In this document: piece by piece, positions 32,340 to 43,794 of the stretch
Layout of the letters: each line of letters starts with the position of its first letter
Position numbering within the stretch: the first letter of the stretch is position 1
Notes under the pieces: model-generated
Seen by the model: only the letters and a program-made list of their open reading frames with translations
Told to the model about the DNA's origin: nothing
Database searches by the model: none
Made by a program: the position numbers and the translations under genes
From: Dryomyza anilis
Lineage: Eukaryota; Arthropoda; Insecta; Diptera; Dryomyzidae
DNA: 64,000 nucleotides
NCBI GenBank assembly: GCA_951804985.1
Contig: OX638133.1
Coordinates: 330,501 to 394,500 of the forward strand
Direction of reading: 5' to 3'

Positions 32340-32681
32340 ACGCAATTCGAAAAAAAATTGTGTTGAAATAAATAAATTAAAAACACAACACTTTATTTAA
32401 ACAACACACAATTTGTATTAAAAAATATTTCATACTACAATATTATCTAGATTATATTATCTTATCTTTTCTTTATACAATACTATAAAATCAATAGTTT
32501 TTTGCTGTTAAAACTGGTCAATAGGATAAATTATTATTTCAATGGGCAAATACCATTAAATACTACAAAATACCATTAATTTGTATTTGTGCTTATATGA
32601 AAATATTTATTTTTTGTATACTATTGAATCAATAACTGTCCTATTGACCAATTGTATTAGGATTTTATTCTGAGTGTACGT
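32340..32681. mobile_element. MITE fragment, GGTCAATAGGA type
   Basis: Contains GGTCAATAGGATAAATTATT (32517), TACCATTAAATACTAC and CTGTCCTATTGACCAATTG (32636 onward), ending GGATTTTATTCTGAGTGTAC. The same words form the ends of the element at 34560-35357. The interior is largely AT-rich. Confidence 0.5.
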
Positions 32682-32820
32682 TCACAGAATCTTAAGAATG
32701 AAAGTGGCGCACAGTGGGACAGCAAGTACCTAAACTTGACGAAAAACTCAAAAATTAAATTGACCTCAGACATTTTTTATTCTTTTTTTATTGTTATTGT
32801 ACAGTAAAAGTTGCATCGCC

Positions 32821-33669
32821 TACACGGAGGAAAATAAAATTCTAAAACTCGAGAATAATTCGGTTAGAAAGAAAAATAGTAGAATTTGACTAATATCAAT
32901 AAAATACTACTAAAATTCAAGAATTTGTCATCTGGATATCAAGAAAGCAAATTACTTAGTTGTTAAAAAAGTAAACAAACTTTATTCAACTGGATTTTCA
33001 GAAGTTCATTTATTGATTATTAAAAACCAAAAAGAACACGCAAAATTGTTGCTGTATTCATCGTAAAAAGAACACGTGTTCATGTATTGTTGTTGTTTTC
33101 ATCGATATTGCTCTGTCTGTAATATTCGTTCGTATGCTTTATTTTGCGAGGTCGCCATCTGTTTGTTAGTCTGCATGTCTGTCTGTTGAAAGTAACTAAG
33201 CCATATTTTTCTAGATATTCAGACATTAAGTTCTAAGGTATCAAAAAAGTAACTAAGTACAATTTGTCTGGATTGCAGATTTTTTCTTAGGTAACAAAAA
33301 ACGGCATGATATACAATGTTTGCATGTGTGTGTTTTCACGAATAGAACAACAAAGCACAAAAATAGAATGTTGGTATGGTTTCAGTTCGTAAACATAAAT
33401 TGATATTCAATTTCACATAAATACCAAGTTGATTCATTCCATTGTTATCTAAATACACTATACAACGCTTTAAGTAACGTGCGGAAGGTTTATATATTTT
33501 TTTGATACCTAAGAAATTAATAACTGAATTCAAGAACTTCTACTTAGTTACTTTTTTGACAATTAAGAAAATCCATTTCTTGAAATTAAGTATTTTTCGG
33601 TTTAGCGGTAAATCACTCCGCATACTTCTTGATTCCTTCTGGATTTTAGAACTTTTTTCCCTCCGTGTA
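32821..33669. mobile_element. MITE-like element with TACACGGAGG ends
   Basis: Left end TACACGGAGGAAAATAAAAT with TCTAAAACTC, and right end GGATTTTAGAACTTTTTTCC with CTCCGTGTA, give an imperfect inverted repeat of about 28 bp over 849 bp. Internal GTAACTAAG/CTTAGTTAC words (32953, 33191, 33249, 33540) also recur in both orientations. There is no transposase frame. Confidence 0.7.
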
Positions 33670-34559
33670 ATTTATATCATATGTATCCAAATTCCGTTTA
33701 TTTTAAAATCCGTAAAAACTAAATTTTTGTTTATAATGCAGCCATCTATATCGGATATTTGTAAAGTTTTCATACTTTAGAAAGAAAAATGTTGGAGTGA
33801 ATTCACTTTTTTATTTTTTTTAAATTATTTTTCATTTACAAAGATGAAAACAAAAATGTCACAGGCACGCTCTGAAAACTTAGTTACTTAGTACATATAT
33901 TAAAATATTAAAAAAAGTTGCCTTTTTATTCAAATTTCAGCGACTGACCATTTATACAAATATTAACAATTTCAACAGTTTTTGATTGTATAGGAGGTAC
34001 CACGCCCATTTGTCCAATCAAGATGAATTTACGAGAACTGCATTATATAAACGAAAAACATTCTACAATAAATTTGCATCGCTGTAGCTTCCGTAATTCC
34101 CAACATATATTAATTTAATCATTTCAGTTCTATGGGAAGTACCACGCCAACTTTTCAAAATCTACATCTAAATGTTGAATATTAAATTTTCATACAATAA
34201 TAGTCAATCTCATACTTCTTTTTCTAAAAATAACACAATTTGAGGTTTTCGACAACTTTTGGACTCCCTGCCCCACTGTACGGCGTCGCAAAGTGTTACA
34301 CTGGTGGCCAAAATTATAACATGTATTAATAAAAACGTTGATTCCAATCGATAAGAGAAGTGTAATTTTGTTTTTTTAATTTTGTTGTATTCAGTTGAAA
34401 CACTAATGCAAACGTGAAGGTTCAAAATATTTATTTTATTTACATTTTTGGTATATTTGTATTTGGTTTTTATACTATAGGCTAGAAACCGTCAGATGCA
34501 TTCAGAAGAAAAAAAATCTTCAATATGATGATTTTATTCATAAATATTATAAATTTTAT
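33670..34559. repeat. AT-rich stretch with Helitron-type motifs
   Basis: TATAGGAGGTACCACGCCC (33990 onward) and CTATGGGAAGTACCACGCC (34131 onward) are spaced about 140 bp and match the repeated GGGCGTGGCATCTCCCATA unit of the 19662 Helitron in minus orientation. No Helitron ends are seen. Confidence 0.4.
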
Positions 34560-35357
34560 TACACCCAGAAAAAAATCATGGTAAATTGATAGTATTTCAA
34601 TAGAAAAACAATAATTTATATCATTAATATTGGTCAATAGGATGGGTCCCATTAGTTCAGTAATATTGAAACTGTTAATACAATGTGTGGCTGTACCATA
34701 AATTTTATAATGTGATATTTTAATTACAATAAGAAAGACCTATACAAATTTAATGATACGTATTATTAATTTTATGGTATAGTCGAATTACATTTTCCTA
34801 ATAATTTATTAAAACAAAAATGTATTTCAGTTAATTTATTGTAAAATATTTTATTTAAATGTCGAAATTGATATTCACTTTTACAACACACACATAAAAA
34901 GACACTTCTTTCTGCAAAAGGTTATATAACATTTAACGTTTGCTTCGGTTTCCAATAATTGATTGTAGTACTTGAGCCTGCAGTTATTTTTGAGTCCGTT
35001 GCCATAATAGAAGTTCGATGTATTATTTATTTTCTATAATAAATAAAAATATTAATAAATATATAAATATAATTTATTTACATTAAATACATGCGACCAC
35101 TTTGAGTAAACACTCAGAATGACATACAAAACGAACATGTTTGTATTCGTTTTATGTTTTTTTACACCACGTTTATTATTATAGGAGGAAACCATTAAAA
35201 CAGCAGTATTTATTCTATTTAAAATAATAATATTGAAATATTTAAATTTATGGCACTGAATTTTTCAAATACTATTGAATTAATTAGAAAACTTTTGATT
35301 TAAAAAGAAAAAACTATTAATACATTAATTCTTAATGGTACATTTTCTTCTAAGTGT
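34560..35357. mobile_element. MITE-like element of about 800 bp
   Basis: Left end ACACCCAGAAAAAAATCATGG with TAAATTGATAGT, and right end ACTATTAATACATTAATTC, TTAATGGTACATTTTCTTC, TAAGTGT, are imperfect inverted repeats. GGTCAATAGGATGGGTCCC (34632 onward) links it to the fragment at 32340-32681. There is no coding capacity. Confidence 0.55.
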
Positions 35358-35641
35358 ACCAACTTACAGATTCATCACATGGAAGATATCATTCATTGCA
35401 TTAAAATTAAACGTTTTTCTTGTTCTTATTAAATATAACAAATGTTTTACGAATTTACAAAAACTATAATTAAAAAATAAAATCTGTTCAAAAAAAAAAA
35501 ATGTCGAAAAAAATTTAGAAAAAAATAGTAAAAAAAAAAATTTTTTATTCAAATTATATACCAATATTTGAAAACAGTTTTTTCCGATAATTTTTTGTTT
35601 ATAACAAGTTCTAATTATAATACAAAAATGTTTACTAATTT
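35358..35641. repeat. A/T-run sequence with TTCGAA-type words
   Basis: Poly-A runs broken by TGTCGAAAAAAATTTAG (35500 onward), like the family B core. Low complexity. Confidence 0.45.
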
Positions 35642-36255
35642 ACACAGAAAATAAATGGACATCATATTGATGAATTCCGTTCTTCAAACCATGATTCTTT
35701 GTATTGAAGAACCATTCATAATATTAATGACTAACGCCATCAATGTTATGTATGCTATCATAAATATGAAGAAAGCTTGGTAACTGTCGAAAAAGAGTTC
35801 TTCAATATGATGAACTGTATGTGAAGAATACGTTTCATCATATTAATGAATCAAAATATAAAATACAACATATATGTTCATCATATTGAAGAACGCTGTT
35901 CATTAAACCAAATTCCTATACAAATATTTTTTTGTTCGTTCATTTTTTTCCGTACTTCACAGTTCTCAAGTAGTTCTTGTGTGTTGTCTTATATAATGAT
36001 TGCTCGACATGCAGAAATTAGTAAAATGTTGTATAATATACTTATTATAATTACAACTTTTTATTAATAAAAAGTTATATTTATAAAAAATATATTTTTG
36101 AAAAAAATGTTTTTTTTTTGAAACATTTTTTTGTTTTGAAAAAAAAAAATTTTTTTTTTGAAACATTTTTTTGTTTAGAAAAAAACATTTTTTTTCGAAC
36201 AAATTTGTTTCTGTTTGGAATTTTTTTTTTCGGATATTTTTTTTTAATTTTTTTT
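35642..36255 (+). mobile_element. Family B MITE, left part and core
   Basis: Starts ACACAGAAAATAAATGGAC and ATCATATTGATGAATTCC, then follows the 6504 copy closely: CCATTCATAATATTAATGAC, AGTTCTCAAGTAGTTCTTGTG, GCTCGACATGCA, ACTTTTTATTAATAAAAAGT. It reaches the T/TTCGAA core (36090-36250). The right end is lost and unrelated sequence begins near 36260. Confidence 0.7.
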
Positions 36256-37099
36256 ACTCTTTTTACAGGGCGTTGGTTCATCGATGTCAAAAATTCAAGG
36301 GTCATTCTAAGACTCAAAAGAATAAGAAAATGTTAAATAAATAAATGTCTAATTTTGCACCCAGTTAAAGATAAGAAATGCATATTACTGACATAACTTA
36401 GTCAAGAATAATGATTATAAAGTATAATCTGTGAATAAATGTATATCAATTTTTCACTCATTATTTTTCCTATGGTACATCACATCTTCGACCCACTTGA
36501 TTTCCATCTTTTTTAAAAAGAACGTTAAGTTCAAATTTTAAAATAAAAAGATAAATTTTGACTTTGTCATTGTTTTTCTCCAAATTTCGTTACATATCAA
36601 ATTTACAAAACATAGTAAAGAATCTGCATCAAAATTTATTAAAAAAAAAATCATATGGGAGTAAAAGTGGTCGGATTGTTTATAAATTGCTCAAATTTTT
36701 AAAACAATCATGACTGATATAAAATACGATTACTGATACCAAAAAGTTTATTTCTACAATCAGGCCTCAATTATTTTTCGTTTTGACTGGTATTTACATT
36801 ATATATAAATGTAGAATTCTTGCTAATATTTGAATTAAATTTCAATTTCAATATCACAGTATTATTTTTATTATGTAAAAATGTGCCTGGTCACTGTCGG
36901 TTGCATATCTATACCACCCAGGTGCAAATGTCTGGAAATAGATCCCAAAAAAAATATAATATCCACAATTTAGAGACAAGGCGGCAGCTCTTCAAAGTGC
37001 AGCCTCAACGCAATTGTTCGACTAATCGCATTGTAAACGATGTTTTTGTTCATTTGCACAAATAAGAAAATCAGAAATAGTCTCAAATGCAATGTAAAA
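36256..37099. other. AT-rich non-coding stretch
   Basis: No gene is seen; the short 78-82 codon frames have no features. Confidence 0.45.
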
Positions 37100-37900
37100 A
37101 ATTAATAAATTATAGAAAACTCTACGACAGCAGAATAATGTCATTTCTTGGGCCCTGAAACCTTAATCCCATTGATGAAATGAGCCACGCACAAAGGACA
37201 CAGAAGCCAAAGCAACCGAGTTGCTCTCCAAGGATGTCAAGTCAGAAAGTCATTAAAACGGCAGAGGCATAATGGCAGAGCCAAAATATTTATACGAACA
37301 CAAACAATGCAGGGCAATTCCAAAGAACCCGATCGTCTGTAATGCAAGGACAATGCTTGCGCAAGGATCAAAGTACACGACGCACAAATATTGTGTCAAC
37401 TCACAAATTATGCTTTGCTTTTTGTCACAGCGGAGATCTTGTCAGTCGCAACGATATTGTCAGTCCCAGGATAATCAGACGTTAGAAGGAACGAGAGAGA
37501 TAGATAGATCTCTAGGATGAGCAGTCGGATTATAGGGCCTGTCTGCTATGATCAGCCACAGCATCATCGTGTAGTTGACATTGTTAACTGTTTTATTGCT
37601 GTTATTGTCAGTAAATCAGATAAATCCTTATTTATGCGAGTGTCCTGCTTAGTGTGTCCTTCTAAGGCACTGACTGACTGTGTTATGTGATGCGTGGGAA
37701 TTTTGGGTTCCTGGAATTATGGCGCATCATTTGCTTTGATATGATGATCGTGACTTTTGCGCAAATTACGTGATTTGGTGGATGCTATGGCCACACACAG
37801 ACCCAAATCAAAACAATCAAAGTCTTTCAGATTTAAATTGCGGGTGGTTTATTGCTTTGTGCGGTCTGTGATCTCCAGATAAATAATTCTATTATAAGTT
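37100..37900. promoter_or_regulatory. GC-richer single-copy island
   Basis: Unique-looking sequence with a repeated GTCAGT(C/A) word (37440-37462) and an AGAGAGATAGATAGAT tract (37492-37507). No domain is visible in any frame. Confidence 0.3.
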
Positions 37901-38379
37901 GCATCAACAAAAAGGGGTAATTTGCATTTAATCTTGGGAATTTTTTGAATATTATTTATATTTTATGCTATTTCACGCAATTGCATTCAGAATATTTATT
38001 TCATTTTTGGAATGAGGTTGAGGAAGAAGTCTTTATTTGTAAAACCAAATCATTGAACTGTCGAATGCGGTTGACTCACCAAAAAAAATTAATACACCAA
38101 ATTGTGTTAATATTTTAATAAAATATTTAAATAAAAATCTACAAATAAAGGTTCTTTAGATATTATTTTAATAGTATTTGCGTTTAAATTTAATAATTTA
38201 AATTATTATTTTAATTTGCAAATACCATTGAATGCTATATATATATATATATATTTGATTTTTTATGAAAAATATATCTTTTTCATTCAATAAATACGTA
38301 ACTTATAAAATGTTTTTTGTTTTGTAATCCTCAAGACTAAAACCACTTCATAGAAAATATAAGACTTAGTATATATCGG
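37901..38379. other. AT-rich stretch with a TA microsatellite
   Basis: A (TA)n run of about 20 bp lies at 38236-38255. No gene is present. Confidence 0.5.
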
Positions 38380-38940
38380 CTTCAATTCCTGCCTCCGCTG
38401 TTGATATCCTTCCAATACGATTCCAGGTTGCGTGTGCAAAACATGTAGCAATGCAGTTGACTGACTTCAAAAACGGCCGTACAAACTCACTTGAACCGGC
38501 GCACACAAAATGAACCTCCAGCCAATGCCATAAAAACAGATAATTTTGATTTACAACACATCTCTTATTATTTATAACTTAATATGGCCCCGACCCCGGA
38601 TGCGTTGCAATCGCAGGACCCTCCAGGGTCTCCACAAGGGACTCATGCGATGGACTGACAGATGCTGCAACCTTCCGTGCGATTGCAGATACTGCTGCCA
38701 TGGCAGATATTGATGTGCATCGACGACTGACACAAACTCCCAGTCGCTGGACTGCGTCTGTTTCTGCTACATTCATGGACACGCCCCCTACTCTGGGCTT
38801 TGTCTGTGTTGAAAGTGGTTCTTGTTGCAAAGCCAGATACTTGAAAATGTATCCATCGATTGGTACTACCTCTGACGATGCAAAATGACTTACTTTGTGT
38901 GGCATAGGCAGGCAATATTCGAGCAATTGCAGCTGTGTAG
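38380..38940 (-). other. GC-rich island with an open frame, possible exon
   Basis: Composition is near 50% GC in the 38580-38900 core, abruptly above the surroundings. On the minus strand a 115-codon frame (38926-38579) reads through it, with words such as HKVSHFASSEVVPIDGY and KPRVGGVSMNVAE and a Ser/Ala-rich tail. Two further frames overlap it, and a CACAAA|GTAAGT donor-like word lies inside (near 38890-38900). I recognise no family. It could be an unrecognised exon of the gene starting at the right edge, or a regulatory element. Confidence 0.2.
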
Positions 38941-39064
38941 AATGGTGGGTACTTGTAACGAATAACCGATTAGTGTGATATTGAAGTGATTATAATAATG
39001 ATCTATATACATAAATTGAGTTATTCAGATACTACTGATGTTTTGTAGGAATAAATATTATAAA
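38941..39064. other. Short AT-rich spacer
   Basis: Nothing is seen. Confidence 0.4.
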
Positions 39065-39239
39065 CTAGCTGGACCTGTGCACGACTCGTGCCAAGATTTT
39101 GTGAATTCAAAAATATGGAGAGATTTTATTACTATGTAAAACATTTTTATTATTTATATGAGGGGCCCGTGCTTAGCTGTTGAAGTTTTTTTTATTGGTT
39201 TTATAAATATAGTAACCAAATAATAATTCTCCGCCATAA

Positions 39240-39440
39240 AATCTTTTCTCAAAGACAATTCTTTCTCAGACTGCGCTTCTCCTTAGAATTCTTCCCGGTA
39301 GAACATTTCGCCGTAGAATTCTTCCGGTAGAAATATTCCCCGTAAAATTCTTCCCCATAGAACGCTTTCCCGTATAATTCTTCTCGTTAGAATTCTTCCC
39401 GTAGAATTCGTCCCGTAGAATTTTTCCCCGTAGAGTTTTT
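39240..39440. repeat. Minisatellite, TTCTTCCCCGTAGAA unit
   Basis: About twelve imperfect units of 15-18 bp built on CCCGTAGAATTCTTC. Units vary in GTAGAA/GTAAAA/GTATAA and in the number of C residues. Confidence 0.85.
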
Positions 39441-39449
39441 CACAGTAGA

Positions 39450-39735
39450 TGTTGTAATGTGGTGAGTTTTAGTGTTGTGAGTTTTAGTGTTGTGGTTTTT
39501 ATTGTAGTGAGTTTTATTGTCGTGAGTTTTAGTGTGGTGAATTTTTGTGAGGTGAATTTTATTGTGGTGAGTTTTAATGTGGTGAGTTTTAATGTGGTGA
39601 GTTTTAGTGTGATGAATTTTAGTGTGGTGAATTTTAGTGTGGTGAATTTTAGTGTGGTGAGTTTTTGTATGTTAAGTTTTTGCGTGGTGAATTTTAATGT
39701 GAGGAATTTTGGTGTGGTGAGTTTAAAGAATTTTG
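39450..39735. repeat. Minisatellite, GTGGTGAGTTTTAGT unit
   Basis: About 18 units of 15 bp, GTGGTGAGTTTTAGT or GTGGTGAATTTTAGT. The 15-bp period keeps one reading frame open (39459-39866), giving a five-residue repeat VVSFS/VVNFS. That frame is a by-product of the repeat and is not called as a gene. Confidence 0.9.
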
Positions 39736-40640
39736 GATGGTTGTTAACCTGGTGTGAAATATCTTTATATAACTATAATAATGTTGACATACACCAATGG
39801 TCCAATCACTCCCACATTCGGCGAAGCTGTTTAGTATGGTTAAAAATAACGCTGACCAAAATTTAATTAAATTTGGTATCCCAATTGCTATCCCAATTGT
39901 TTTTAATTTTCGGGTTATATGGGAGGTGCCTCGACCAGTCCACCAATCTTACCGAGATATAGCATATACTCTGCCCAGGCCCAACATGCAGTGTGCCAAA
40001 ATTTTATTCAATTCGGTTCAGTCGTTTTTAAGTCTATTCGGAATTTAAAAATATATATATCGAAAAATTTCGAACAAAAAAAAATTGTTAAAAAAAAAAT
40101 TGGACGACAATAAGAACGCAATGGTCGAAATCACCATTTTACAAAAAAAAATATTCGACAAAAGAAAAATGTTCAAAAAATTTCGAAAAAAAAAATTGTT
40201 AAAAAAAATTGTTGGTCGAAAAAAAAATGCAATGGTAATAATCACCATTTCCAAACAAAAAAATTAAAAAATCTGCAAAAACAATGTCGAAAAAAATTGT
40301 TTTTGCTTTTGTTTTTATTTATTTTTTTTTTTGTTTTTCTTTTTCTTTCATTTTTTGTTTTTTCTTTAGTTTTGATTTTTGTTTTTTATTATTGCTTTTG
40401 TTTTTGTATTTTTGCTTTTGTTTTGTGCTTTTGCTTTTTTGCTTTTAATTTTTTTTTTGTATTTGGGTTTTTTGTTTCATGTTCGTAGCTGGTGAATGTG
40501 CTGAGTTATATCGTTTTGAAAGTTTAGGTTGTATGGGAGGTGCCACGCCTCTTCGCATCTGACCATACCGCATCTGTGGTAAAAATTTCAAGAAAATCGG
40601 ATCAGCCATATTTATTATATTAATAGGATTTAAAAATCAT

Positions 40641-41920
40641 GGTGGCATCAGATCTACTTGAAAATTTAAATTTAAATTTAAATCTGTCGCCGCAATGACC
40701 CGTTTTGACCCTAGTCAAATACTACTACTCCGCAAGACAAACTCAGTTCAGTCTGAACTTCTAGAATTATTCAATGTCACAGGAAACTGACACCAGGTTT
40801 GACACGACCAGCACCAGACGCCAATCAGAGCTCGCGCAGAGGCCCGTGCAATTTACTGACCACACTATGTGGCAACGTTGACCTCACGAGCACGAGGCAC
40901 TCAGTCTCCTCCTCGACAGCGCCCTCGAAGCAATTTAGGTCTCCTCAACAATCATCTTCATCGCGTTGCTTATTAAGAAATGAATTTTGTTGCTTTATTA
41001 CCGGTCGCTGGCTGGCTGGACGAAGGATCGCGAAGGAGCTGCGATGCAGCTAGAGCCACAGACCAGCAGTCGCTCGTTATGCGGCCGAATGACGACGACA
41101 TACCCGGTACTTAATTCTGATTCTGCTGCATTTGGCGATCCGGATGCGAGAGCGCGTGTTGGCGATGGGTGTTGCTGGTGTTGTCCATCTTGCTGTGGTT
41201 CAAAATGTTGTTGCTGCTGCTAATTCGTTGTTGCAAAATTTAAATATTCGTGCAATAATTTGGCTCGGGGCGTTCCGTTGATTTTGATTTTTGTTGTTGT
41301 TTTGGTTGCTCTTGTGTGTTTTAGTTGCTTGTATAAACAAAAATAATAAGTATTGCTGTAATTGTTGTTGTTAAGTTTGGCCTTATTACCGCTTAGCACG
41401 TTATATTTAGGCGTGCACTTTGCTTCAGGAAAATTCTCATAAAACCAAACCCATTCCTTCTCATACACGGCCGCCCCCTTTTGAATCCACGCTGCCGCTC
41501 AAACAACCCAGTCTATAAATCCTCAGTCCTCTGCAAGTGTTTGAGCCACGTTAACAATTGTCTTTGTTAACTTGGTGCACAAACGACGACAAAGCCAGCG
41601 ACAGCGACAGCCACAGCCACAGTTATTGGCATTTATTGCTGTTAAGTGAACTTGTTTTATTGTTGCCCTTGTTATTTTTGTAATTTTTGTTGTTGCTGGT
41701 GTCGTTGGTTTTGTATTGAGCCATGTTCGATTAATCTTCTTGATTTATTTCCAGTGTTTCCCATGAACGCGAACAAATGTCGCTGCACCGCCTTTTAATT
41801 GGCGTCCCTGCGGTTGATTCCAAACCTGCCGTTGTTTCAGTCCCCGGTTCCTTAAGGGCTGCGAACTGCTTGGGTGGGAATTTATTATAAATGTCTGTTG
41901 TCATAAATTTAGGCAAAATA
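40641..41920. promoter_or_regulatory. GC-rich single-copy island
   Basis: Contains tandem ATTTAAATTTAAATTTAAAT (40660-40682), unique GC-rich sequence, GTTGCTGCTGC near 41208-41220, GTTGTTG words, and a CAGCGACAGCGACAGCCACAG tract (41600-41622). Frames of 78-84 codons on both strands have no recognisable domain. Confidence 0.35.
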
Positions 41921-42823
41921 AAGCAATAAATTATGAAGCTCTGTTTAATCTTGAATAAGTAATGATTAATTCATATATAATAAAAAAAAAACTGATAAAA
42001 CTTGATTGGCTTTAAAAAAAAAGAATAAATTGGAAAATATTTAGGTAACAATGTTATTTTTATGTTTTTTTTTAATTTCGCATAAAAACTACTCTTAAGA
42101 TAAACGTTATTTTTTATAACAAACAAACATTTGTAGTCAGATTTGGAAAAGAAATTCTTTTGCCGCAAACGATAATAATATTTATTTTATTTCTCATTTC
42201 AAAATTGTTTAAAATGATTCCTGGCCCATTGTCTAAGTAGCTACATTCTGTAAATAATTTAATAATGGATTTCGTTCTGGCAAACAGTCGCAAGAAATCT
42301 CCGATTTGCGACACTCAAGAACTAAATCAATTTGAATTTCTATCGAATATAACTATATTGGTTTCAGTTCAGTCTCGGCGCCAGTGGGATTGTAGGAGTT
42401 CACCGTTTTTGATAACAAACAAAAGCACTCTTAATAAACTTTCAAAAAAAAATCTTCTTCACTTGGTCTCGAAATGCAACAAAAAGGTATATATTTTGTA
42501 ATAATTATGGATGCAAAAATTTGATGCCATATTCAGAAGCACTTGACAATTGCTTTTATATTTCTAAGTGCAAAAACTTATCCAAAAATTACAATTTCCC
42601 ACATTAACCCATGTCCCACTTTACCCCAGGTTTCCCTACTAATTATTCTTTAATAATATAATTCCATACATTTGCATTTTTTATATCTTATTTCTTCCTT
42701 TGCTTAAATATGTCATTGGATTTATTTTTTTTAATATATATTTTTCGAGATAAATATAAAATCGTAAATCTCGAAATGAATTTGTAAGATATAGAAGAAA
42801 ATAAGTAATAGATCGAAAAATAT
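41921..42823. other. AT-rich non-coding stretch
   Basis: No gene is seen. Confidence 0.5.
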
Positions 42824-43794
42824 ACTCACAGAAAAATCCTCTTTTGGCATGAGGTTAATTGAACCAACGTTTCAGTGTTGCAACCGAAATACATTTGTTG
42901 TAACCTCACGTCATTAAAATGAACGTACCTTATTTTTCTACAACCGAAATGTTAGTCCGCGCAACCGCACGTTCGGTTGCCGTAACCTCATGATTGATTT
43001 TTTCATTCTGCCAAAATTGACATTCGTGCATTTGTTACGTCGATTGAGAAAGTTGTTGTATCAACAAAATAAATGACAAATGGCACCTCATGTCTATCCG
43101 CAGTTCGGTTGCCAGTTTATTGCCAACAATTATAGATACATGCAGAAATAAATAAATAAACGTCAAAAATTTTCACATGTCGAAAACAATAGGAAATTCC
43201 TTAATTAAGTTACATTTCGAAATAAATATACGAATATTAATAAAATAATATATTCAATACAAATTGCTCATTAGCTAGTGATATATAATATAAATAAAAA
43301 ATATGTGACAATGGAAATATTTTTTTTTATTTATTGGTTATGAGGAAATAAAAAATAAATGCATGCAGATACATGTATCATAGTTTTTTTTCAGGGAGTA
43401 GGAATTAGTAGATATACTTCTAAATTGTGTGCGCGACAATTTTACTCAATTATAATACATATAGACTACATAAGTTTTATATACATAAATAAATATTTTA
43501 TAATAAAATTTCAATTGGAGGTTTAGAAAACCTCATGCTTAACGACTAGGAGGTTGCGACAACCTCATGCTCACCAATTTGGAGGTTGTCGCAATCTATG
43601 ATCACCGATTTGGAGGTTACAACAACCTCATGATCACCGATTTGGAGGTTGCCACAACCTCATTCTCACCGACTAGAAGGTTGGCACAACCGTATTAACA
43701 GGTTGTTGCAACTACTTTATCAGTAGTTGCCGCAACCGAATGATTCGGTAGGGCAATTTAGTTGGTTGCCGCAACAAATCAGTTCTCTGTGTGT
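42824..43794 (-). mobile_element. Foldback/MITE-like element A, copy 2
   Basis: Lies in the opposite orientation to copy 1. Its right end, GTTGGTTGCCGCAACAAATC and AGTTCTCTGTGTGT, is the complement of the left end at 2473. The left end ACTCACAGAAAAATCCTCTT with TTGGCATGAGG is the diverged partner repeat. The inner ACATGTATC-ATAGTTTTTTTTCAGGGAG and CTAAATTGTGTGCGCGACAA blocks match copy 1 (2790-2860). It is non-coding. Confidence 0.75.
43528..43712 (-). repeat. 32-bp minisatellite inside element A copy 2
   Basis: Five to six units of about 32 bp bounded by GGAGGTT and AACCTC, with middles GATCACCGATTTGG, GCTCACCAATTTGG and TTCTCACCGACTAG. They correspond one to one with the middles in copy 1. 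Confidence 0.85.

Larger units (their letters stand above)
39065..40640 (-). mobile_element. Helitron, minus orientation, with internal minisatellites
   Basis: Its 3' end on the minus strand is GGCACGAGTCGTGCACAGG, TCCAGCTAG, followed by T. GGCACGA/TCGTGC forms the short subterminal hairpin. The same terminus ends the 57015 and 62809 elements. Towards higher coordinates come two minisatellites (39240-39440, 39450-39735), TATATGGGAGGTGCC at 39915 and GTATGGGAGGTGCCACGCC at 40531, the family D TTCGAA stretch (40060-40280) and a T-rich tract (40290-40480). The 5' terminus is set only roughly, near 40640. No Rep/helicase frame exists. Confidence 0.65.

Noticed and set aside
38236..38255. TA run as a possible transposon target or promoter TATA element.
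   Set aside because: Simple dinucleotide repeat in AT-rich DNA with no other signals.
39459..39866. 135-codon frame with VVSFS/VVNFS repeats.
   Set aside because: It is produced by a 15-bp minisatellite inside a Helitron; the period alone keeps the frame open.
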